Shown: positions 57,201-64,000 of the stretch, piece by piece
Layout: every line of letters begins with the position of its first letter
Numbering within the stretch: the stretch's first letter is position 1
Source of the DNA: Meandrina meandrites
Lineage: Eukaryota > Cnidaria > Anthozoa > Scleractinia > Meandrinidae
Reading direction: 5' to 3'
Assembly (NCBI GenBank): GCA_963693305.1
Contig: OY855915.1
Span: forward strand, 10,900,340 to 10,964,339
Length of the DNA stretch: 64,000 nt
The notes under the pieces: generated by a model
Told to the model about the DNA's origin: nothing
Database searches by the model: none
Seen by the model: only the letters and a program-made list of their open reading frames with translations
Position numbers and translations under genes: made by a program

Positions 57201-57313
57201 GAAAACGACGTCTGAATGACCGCGATGTTTCATTTGGTTCGAAAACAGTGGCATAAATCAAGCAGGCGGGAAACATCCACCAAGGGCATACCGTTAATTA
57301 TGGCAGAAAATGA
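57201..57313 (+). pseudogene. Terminal repeat exon R10, with deletion and early stop
   Basis: After a ctttttctag acceptor the frame reads GKRRLNDRDVSFGSKTVA and hits TAA at 57254-57256. A 16-bp deletion removed the NTQHGA region, and a one-base insertion 20 nt later restores the original frame. That frame then reads HQGHTVNYGRK to TGA at 57311-57313. The old C-terminus Tyr-Gly-Arg-Lys-stop parallels YGK-stop in the 1152 exon and would give an amidated end. As it stands, a transcript using this exon makes a truncated last module. Its 3'UTR matches the upstream paralogue's. Confidence 0.7.
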
Positions 57314-57480
57314 ATAAAAATTCATGCAGTTCCCTGTTTACTTGAGCAAGAAAAACGGCTGTTAAGCTTTATTCGCTTTGTAGCTTAGTACTGTTTAGGA
57401 TTTTAGAGCTGATGTTATCTCAGCACATGTAGGGGGCAATAATCGTAAAAGTAGAAAAGCAATAAAGGTGTTTAAAATGC
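57314..57480 (+). promoter_or_regulatory. 3'UTR and poly(A) signal (AATAAA 57461-57466)
   Basis: Conserved words are aaaattcat-cagt, gctgttaa, ttagagctgat, tcagcacatg and gtagaaaagcaataaagg. They are shared with 1322-1480 and about 61395-61480. The conservation identifies a shared ancestral 3'UTR rather than chance AT-rich sequence. Confidence 0.65.
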
Positions 57481-58880
57481 AGTTTTAATGTTTACGTGAT
57501 CACTATTGCTTTCAGTTGATTGTCCACTGACATAGCTTGGATTGAAGAAAGGATTGACTATCTAGTGACATCTTTGATAGATATCCCTCACGAGCTGACT
57601 GTACATACACTTAATGTTCAGATGCCTTAATATTCTGATAACAAGCTCCTCCACCTTCTCCCCAACTCCCCAACCCCCCTGCTCACGCGCTCCTGAACGT
57701 AACCAGCCGCCGTACCTCTCCAATGTGTCCTCCAAATACAAGGTCAGCGGTATACCGTTGCTTAAAGATTTCACTCTGGGCCGGGTTGTTCAAGGCACGA
57801 TTATAAGCTAATCCAGGATTAGTGTAAATTTTGATTTCAGTATTTTAATCTTTTAGTGAGGTTTTCTGTTTATATTTTTTCCCTCCAGTTTTGACGTCAA
57901 CTTATCTCAAACTTCACAAAACATCAGCAATCAAAACACTTTTATACAAGAGAAGTTGAACTCTCGATTAACTTTAGATCCTGGGTTAGCGTTAATCGGC
58001 TTTCGAACAACCCGGCCCTGGGGTATAAGCCCGTGATGTAAAGCTGATTGTCTCGATGGGGGGATTACTTTGACATTGACGGTTTTAAAATTTCACCGAT
58101 TTTGGCGGTTGATGGTTGAATTTAAGGGCTTTTGACGATTGAAGGATATCAAGGAAAATTCCTTCTATGAGTTGGAGTTAACATCAACCTTTTTTGTTTT
58201 TTTAATATTTACCTTTGTGTTCTGGAAGTTGTTTTGATCTTTCAGTAATTACACCAAGTGAAATTTCATCCACTTACTCCAAGACTCAGTAGCAGTGAAT
58301 CATTAATAAAATATTAATATTTTGAAACCGGAAATACTTTCAGATGGAAAGACTGAGTATATTTGGGAGTATCGAAACTGGTTTACCAGTTACAGTGCGG
58401 GGCGCCTTACCGTGGCCACCCAACAAACTTTTTTACAAGTTAGCTAGCCAATAAGGTTGCACGATTATGATAGAAGGCCACGCCTTCTTGCAAAGTTTCA
58501 AAATATATAATTAACGCACAAACGGGAAACGTTTAATACAGTCAAAACAGCTCAAGCGTTCATATTAAGGGTGAATAAATGAATTCATTAAGGTCGCGCG
58601 GGACACCCAACCATGAATAAATTCATTAGGCAAAATTTTGCTTATCCTGCATCTTTTAAAACGCTCGTATCTCGGTTGTTTTGGGTGCGATTAAGCTGAA
58701 CTTTTCCAGAGATATAAAAGAATGATGGAAGTTTACGAATTATGTCCTTCTTTTGGTGGATTGCGCTTTACGGCGACGTTAGAGCGCCATTAGTGCCAAA
58801 TTGAAAAATCCATGATTTTGTGTCAAAGTTTGCGGATCGAGTGGAAGTGATTTTATAAAAAATAGGCCAATCAAAACCTC
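57481..58880. other. Unassigned 3' flank
   Basis: No gene is seen. About 58535-58595 (cagtcaaaacagctcaagcg, then ggtgaataa) is the reverse complement of the segment near 32490-32545 in the E1-type element, so part of the stretch is a dispersed-repeat fragment. Confidence 0.4.
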
Positions 58881-58882
58881 TA

Positions 58883-59017
58883 GTGTGTCATGACAGAAGC
58901 GGATATTTTTAATTTAAACTTTGTCCGCAAAGCCGTTAGAAAGCGCAAATTTCAATTTAACGCCTTCTATCTTTTTTAAAAGCGCTCTTTTAGAATTCCG
59001 CTTCTGTCGTGACACAC
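58883..59017. mobile_element. 135-bp TA-flanked MITE, ends GTGTGTCATGACAGAAGCGG
   Basis: TA lies on both sides (58881-58882 and 59018-59019). The ends GTGTGTCATGACAGAAGCGG and CCGCTTCTGTCGTGACACAC differ by one base. TA duplication and short length fit a Tc1/mariner-type MITE. Confidence 0.7.
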
Positions 59018-59225
59018 TACAGTCTTCCTAGTTTACCTCTCTGCAGTGCCAGCTCATGAAGTTCTAAATCTGATGCGCTGAATTCTTGGACACAAAATTG
59101 TCGGAAAAGTCCAAACTTTGAGATTTCCGAAGGTGTTCCGATTAACACACGAGTGCCAAGGTGGTATTTATGGTAATTACATTCCGCGCTTTAATGTTGA
59201 GATCAGAAAAGAACAATACATACCT

Positions 59226-59381
59226 CTTATTAATCGAGTTCGAGGTCCGTACTGTAAAATACGGACCAAGTTTTTTCCCGTCGATTTATGGCCCAAGCGT
59301 GAAGCGCGCGGGCCATAAATCGATGGCAAAAAACGAGGATCCGTATTTTACAGTACGGACCGAGAAAACGAGGTTAATAAG
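59226..59381. mobile_element. Long hairpin element
   Basis: The stem words ggtccgtactgtaaaatacg, cgatttatggcc and cttattaa each have an exact inverse partner downstream. The apex is aagcgtgaagcgcgcg. It may be the 3' hairpin of another element like E1-E3; its left end was not found. Confidence 0.6.
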
Positions 59382-59399
59382 ATATTTATTATATCTCTC

Positions 59400-61385
59400 A
59401 TTCTGGAGAAAAGAAACCATTTCAAGTCAATCGCGGCTACATTTGAATGACGCGCGCGTCAAATGCAATAAGAAAGCGAAATAAATTCGTGGGGTGGACA
59501 GGAGGGCGGGAGCCCGGGAGAAAAGGGGCGGGGGGGGGGGGGGGGCGAAAGAACAGAGAGCGGGACGCGGTATTTCTAAGGTGGTGGCAACCGGGAGAAA
59601 TTGAGAAAATTTCGAAAGATTTCGTGATACTTCGCAATGGAAATGGAAGAAACAGGAGGGAACCACTATGAAAAAGGGAAAGGAAACTGGAGTAAAAGGA
59701 GGTATGGGAGTCGGGTTCAGACACCCCTTCCCCCTCCCCCAATAATTCCGTGGCGACAGTCCGTAATAGAGGGAGTCATTTCCTGTCAAACCTCTATAGC
59801 TTTCGCCGGGAATCTGCATTTTGTCCGTAATAGTAAGTGTCTGTAATAGCGAAGTGTCCGCAAGGCGAGAGTTGACTGTACACCCTTAATTGTACCCCAC
59901 TCGGTCTAACTGCCATTACAAATCACTTAAAACCTGACTGAAAGGTAACCAAACAGCAAAAAATACAACACCACAATAGTATAAGTCGATTTTTGTTTAC
60001 AAAACTTGAATTAATACCTTTGAAACAAAACCGTTGCGCTCACATACAAACTTGTATTAATCGAATCATTGTAACGCAATGCAAGCGAGTAAGCGTCACG
60101 TTCGCGTTCTCTTACACCACAGGCCTGCTATCCTCTGTGTGTGTGTGTTTGTGTGGCCACAGCTTGCTAATGTAAACATGCAAACGTCTTCACTAATTGC
60201 TATTGTAAATATTTAAGCTTCCTAAAATCTGCATTTACGACTGTATTTCATTTCTATAAGTGGCCCCGCGGTTAAACTCTAAAGCATTCTCCTAATGTCA
60301 AACCTCGTAAAAATGTTTAACACACGCGTTATTTTTCTTGAACTGACGTGAAACTCCTCTTTCGAGGTGTCAGCTTGAGAGCTAAAGTTTCGATTAGTTC
60401 CTCTTAACTGTATTGAAACTGTTTCCATGCTATGAGTTCTTTTTTGGTATCTTTATTTTTGTCTTTATTGCTCGAATGTTCAGCGGAAACCGTCTTAAAA
60501 AGAAAACAGTGGGACAACCAATCAGATTCGTGGATTTCCAATAAAACAAGGACGAGTTTCTAGAAATCGCTGAAAAATTTTCTTTTGTTTTGGCTTAAAA
60601 TGCATAAAACTGTACGTAGGTTTTGGACTGCACTCCATTAAGATGTTAATATTCATTGATATTCATTTAACGTTAGGAAGCTGTTTCACTGGTTAAGGTG
60701 ATTCCTCAGAAATAAAACTGCCCGATCGATTTTTTTTAAACTTTCGCAGAATGTTCCCTACCAAGCACTGTTTCGAAAAATATAATAAAAAAGATAGGTC
60801 ACCATGCTCGCAAGAGAGATATAATCGGCCAATCTTACTTTATTCTTGCCTGTTCTGGTACTAATCGCGTGCGTTATTTCAGTCATCGGTCCACATTATA
60901 TTTTACGGTAGCTGGAAGCAAAGTTTATTAAAGTAATACTTAAGAAAAAACTCGACAGGTAGAAAGTCCCTAGCATAAGGAACGAATGCTATATATATCT
61001 TATGGAAAAATTCAAACAAATCCAAACAACATCGAATCAAAACGTTCCTCGGGTCGTTGTTTTCAAGGTCATAATTTGCCTCCTCGAGTAACGATTTTGT
61101 GCACGCATTCAGCTATATCTTTATTTTTCCCCGATGAATTTTTTTCTAAAATTGTACAGCTCAGAGAGGAAAATTTGCACATCAAAATTCTGCAATAAAA
61201 AATATAGGTCATGACACCTTGCTTGTTTACAAGAAAACGACGATATATTTAATTGCAAATTCCGGCCGGTTTTTAGAGAAAGACGACTGAGCCACCAACG
61301 TGTGTGATAACTAATGGCTCGACTAAAGCCGAAGCGGATGAAGATTCCGTTCTCAAATCTCGCATTTATAGCGTGCGTGGAAAAC
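59400..61385. other. Unassigned intergenic sequence
   Basis: Contains a G-run at about 59528-59545 and a short GT-rich microsatellite near 60134-60155. The overlapping open frames around the G-run are low-complexity artefacts. No gene, transposon end or RNA was supported. Confidence 0.4.
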
Positions 61386-61510
61386 GGCTTTTCGTTGTAG
61401 TTCAGCAATGTTTGTGCTTTTAGAGCTGATTTTATCTCAGCACATGCAGTAATTACAAAAGTAGAAAAGCAATAAAGGTGCTTAAAATGCAGTTTTAATG
61501 TTTGCTGATA
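61386..61510 (+). repeat. Relic 3'UTR with an intact AATAAA (61471-61476)
   Basis: It matches the family 3'UTR (ttgtagttcagcaatg, ttttagagctgattttatc, tcagcacatgcag, gtagaaaagcaataaagg, aaaatgcagttttaatgttt). No module-coding sequence precedes it in the window, so it is a decapitated family member or a dispersed copy of the 3' end. Confidence 0.6.
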
Positions 61511-62424
61511 GGAATCGCCAAGATTGCGCTTTGATTTGACTTGGATCAGTTATGGAAGGGGGACTTCAGTATTAATTTTCTTCATGCTAAGTAATACACA
61601 GGGCCGTTACCAATGAATGCCAACGCTGTCTGTGCGATGACCACCGTTGAATCTGATTCCAGGTTCATCTAGCCTTTGTCATCTCTCTTTCCACTGACCT
61701 TCTCCATGTCATTTCCTGAGTAGAGAATGTGGTGGTTGAGGATTTTGCTTCGCTTCCTTTCCTTTCGGCTTTAATTTGTTTTCGTTACCAGTGTTAAAAC
61801 ATATATACTTTGTGAGAACAAGTGGGACATTATCAAGTTAGTCGTAAAGTAAACTCAAGCTTAAATGTACTCGCATTTTCTTTGTAGTGATTTAAGAATT
61901 TACATGCACAGCTAAAGATTTTGAAGCTTACTTGGCATGCCTATTTTTTTTTTCAACGTTTAACAGAAGGGAGGTAACATTTATACAAAATGAATATTAG
62001 CCAAAACAAAGAGAGCACTAGTTTTCTTGTTCTTATTCTAGCTATCGTGTTCTTCGTCAGAATTTCCTTCTATGAGCTCGCGAGTTCCAAGAAGATGGCG
62101 TGGCACTGATCGACGCCATCTTGTTTGAGCAAGTGTGTCAACGGCTTCTGAAAGTTAACCGCTGACTGGCTAGGTCCAGACTTCTTTCGAGTCACTTCAG
62201 ATGCACTCAGTTCATACTTCAGTTACAGAAATCCTTCTCTCAAACACAAAAGCAAATCATAACGATGCTTTTGAATTCTAAAATTTAGCATTTAAAATCT
62301 TTTGAGCGCTGATATCGAGATTAAAGTTGTGCAAAATGCTAAATAATGCTTGCAATTCGTTTTTAAAGAAAAAAGTGTGAAAAAATGCTTGTTTAGCTAA
62401 AAAAATGCTAAGCATAATCTGGAG

Positions 62425-62520
62425 GGGCTACTCGTAGCTCTGTAGATAGATCGCCCGCCAGGTGTTTGGGAGGCCATGGATTCGATTCCCGTCGACGGGG
62501 ACTCAGATTTTTTCTTTGTC
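62425..62520 (+). mobile_element. tRNA-derived SINE head
   Basis: It has an A-box-like gtagctctgtagatagatcg and a B-box ggattcgattccc in the right order and spacing (about 35 nt), followed by gtcgacggggactcag. It does not fold to a complete tRNA (no matching acceptor stem or CCA-side pairing), so it is a SINE promoter region. The downstream body probably extends to about 62600; its end was not resolved. Confidence 0.65.
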
Positions 62521-62709
62521 CCACGCTCGCGAGAATATTTCACCTTTATTAATATATTTGCGTGTGTTACTTTTCTTAATGAGCAGCCTTAACCCGTGCA
62601 ACCAAACGCCTTTAAAGTCCTTTAAAGAGCCAGTGCCAAATACAAACATAAACACATTAAATATCAATAAATAAACATGCATGAATATCTCAAGACTTCA
62701 CTATAAAGC

Positions 62710-63510
62710 CCTGGCCAAATGGTAACGCAAGTGGACGCAAGTAGTGGTAAGTTGAACTTGCGTACGGACTTGCGTTGAGTGGCCATTTTATAGGGGTTGA
62801 CACATTATGCCGGCATAATTTCGAGCATAATACCGGTAGTAGGTGGAGCATCGAGCATAATGCCGGCATAAAAGTGCCATTCTGCGACATAACAGTTACT
62901 ATTGTCTATTTATTAAGTTAAAACTGCAAAATTTCAAGCCATTTACGTGGTTTCCGTTACTATGGAGCACTGTAGGCGTGTTCCCAGTGTATCCTCAAGT
63001 GGGTTTTGTTTTTTAGGCCTGGTTACTCTCATTATGCCAGGCTCCTGAGTCCTTCCTAGTTTTCATTTTTGCGCTTGGCGGGGGTCCGGGAAAATTTTTT
63101 TACGGCATAATTACGAGCATAATAGGAACAATCGAGCATAATTTAGAGCATAATAGTTCGTTTTGAGGGCAATGCTAAAAAGTATAATGTTCGTTTTTAG
63201 GAGCATCATGTGTCAACCCCTGTGGCCAAACGTCGCAAGTCTACTGGCAAGTGCACGCAAGTTGTCAAAAAAGCCATTTAAATAATGCCTCTGCGCGCGC
63301 TGTAATTCAGTACTTGAAGTAAACAAAACGACTTGCGTTGACTTTCGTTGGGTGGCCAAACGGTGAAAAACTTGCGTTGACTTGTACCCAAATTTGATCT
63401 CGACCAAAGTGAACGCAACTCATCGCAAGTCAACGCAAGTGCACTCAAGTCGTGGCCAAATAGAGACGCAAGTAGACCCAAGTTAAAAATTGCGCCTTCG
63501 TTTGGCCAGG
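62710..63510. mobile_element. DNA transposon with many ACGCAAGT subterminal motifs
   Basis: The ends CCTGGCCAAA / TTTGGCCAGG are perfect inverses. Inside both ends the 8-mer acgcaagt (or acttgcgt) recurs more than ten times, as do gtggccaaa words. This fits arrays of transposase-binding sites in a non-autonomous element. The centre is occupied by a second nested element (62792-63221). No clear target duplication. Confidence 0.65.
62792..63221. mobile_element. Nested element with GAGCATAAT motifs
   Basis: The ends AGGGGTTGACACATTATGC and ATGTGTCAACCCCT form a TIR (12 bp exact). The interior repeats cgagcataat about five times, plus gccggcataa. It sits inside the ACGCAAGT-rich element. The flanks gtggccattttat and gtggccaaac share GTGGCCA, possibly a target duplication. 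Confidence 0.6.
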
Positions 63511-63717
63511 CCGTAACCTAATCACATGTGCAGTTAATTTCAACCTAGTTTAACTGCTCTTTGGTGCAAAAGTCCCAAACCAGCCTTCACCTTCCCCACT
63601 GAAACAACGCGGACTGATTGAATAGATCACGTAAACATGCTTGGACGTTACTGATGTAAACAAAGATGAAGATTCCTCGTCGACAGACTGTAGTTCGGGT
63701 ATTCCATAAATCTCCGG

Positions 63718-63939
63718 TTAATAGTCGACATCAAGAGGTGCTCCTTCCAAAGACCTGAATATAATACAAGCTCTTTTCTTTCTGTTGTCTGAAGCTGCGG
63801 CCCTCCTCTTCTTTTCCTTCCTTTTCTGCTCTTTCGTCTTTCTGGCTTCTGATGCCTTTAGACTTCTATCCAATCTGATAAGCGCCTGGTACCTAGACCC
63901 TGTCGAAATGTTCAATGCATTGATCAACAAACGTATCAA
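63718..63939 (-). other. Possible coding exon, Lys/Arg-rich
   Basis: An open minus-strand frame with a strongly basic segment (ARKTKEQKRKEKKRRAAA) after LIRLDRSLKASE. It could be a coiled, basic part of a real protein whose other exons lie outside the window. The basic run could equally be an artefact of the GA-rich strand. No family recognised. Confidence 0.2.
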
Positions 63940-64000
63940 TACTTAACAATTAGATTATGAGCTCGAGATTTCTATGAGGTGATAGTTGATGAGGCCGCAA

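Larger units (their letters stand above)
19528..57480 (+). other. Exon-array gene: secreted repetitive precursor with GKR-linked modules
   Basis: The proposed locus consists of a 5' exon, a signal-peptide exon, a 25-nt microexon, 13 intact symmetric phase 1-1 repeat exons, degenerate copies (near 22.9, 38.4 and 57.2 kb) and a poly(A) signal at 57461. If all intact exons were spliced, the product would be about 640 residues. All junctions create Gly-Lys-Arg, so any subset of exons stays in frame. The introns are themselves repeats, each unit carrying one exon, so the gene grew by unit duplication. The family is not recognised. Candidates are a multi-copy amidated peptide precursor or a curli-like or fibrous matrix protein. 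Exon use cannot be decided without transcripts, and two or more shorter genes are possible. Confidence 0.65.

Noticed and set aside
59427..59846. Frames of up to 130 codons around 59.5 kb
   Set aside because: Open on both strands across a G-run and a GA-rich tract; no domain, no splice support.
62425..62520. A tRNA gene
   Set aside because: A and B boxes are present but the sequence lacks a proper acceptor stem and anticodon arm, and continues into a SINE-like body.

Overview
This is animal nuclear DNA: AT-rich, with GT-AG introns, AATAAA poly(A) signals, a tRNA-derived SINE and many DNA transposons (hAT, PIF/Harbinger, TTAA-targeting foldbacks, candidate Helentron-like elements). The mix looks cnidarian, probably an anthozoan such as a coral, but no housekeeping gene is present to prove it. 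No bacterial operon, rRNA gene, true tRNA gene or CRISPR array was seen.

The main content is one unusual plus-strand gene, about 19.53-57.48 kb. A TATA-like/initiator promoter precedes a 5' exon, a signal-peptide exon (20125-20218) and a 25-nt microexon (20326-20350). These are followed by at least 13 intact copies of a 138-144 nt exon and a damaged terminal exon with a poly(A) signal. Every repeat exon is phase 1-1 and starts by completing a Gly codon followed by Lys-Arg. Splicing any copy to any other therefore regenerates ...Tyr-Tyr-Gly-Lys-Arg..., a classical prohormone cleavage/amidation site. The encoded module (about 46 aa; motifs LNDPDVSFGSNTQHG, INQAGGNI, YGYRRPYY) is rich in Asn, Gln and Gly. 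The predicted product is a secreted repetitive precursor. The sequence alone does not say whether it is processed into amidated peptides or forms a fibrous matrix.

Region by region: 0.6-1.5 kb holds the broken 3' end of a paralogue. 2.2-8.6 kb is a diverged tandem duplication split by a 2.7-kb TTAA foldback, which itself carries a nested hAT insertion. 8.6-10.7 kb has no confident feature. 10.7-19.45 kb is an array of non-coding repeats with hairpins and a second TTAA foldback. 19.5-57.5 kb is the exon-array gene, containing an 11-kb segmental duplication (about 21.57-33.29 and 37.03-48.07 kb) separated by a decayed Harbinger transposon. 57.5-64 kb is transposon-rich sequence with a relic 3'UTR, a SINE and two nested transposons.

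Presence and absence of transposons in the two duplication copies gives a relative history. A 1.8-kb palindrome was present before the duplication, and a 622-bp TTAA element inserted afterwards. Exon copies are mosaics of one another, indicating continuing unequal exchange or gene conversion.
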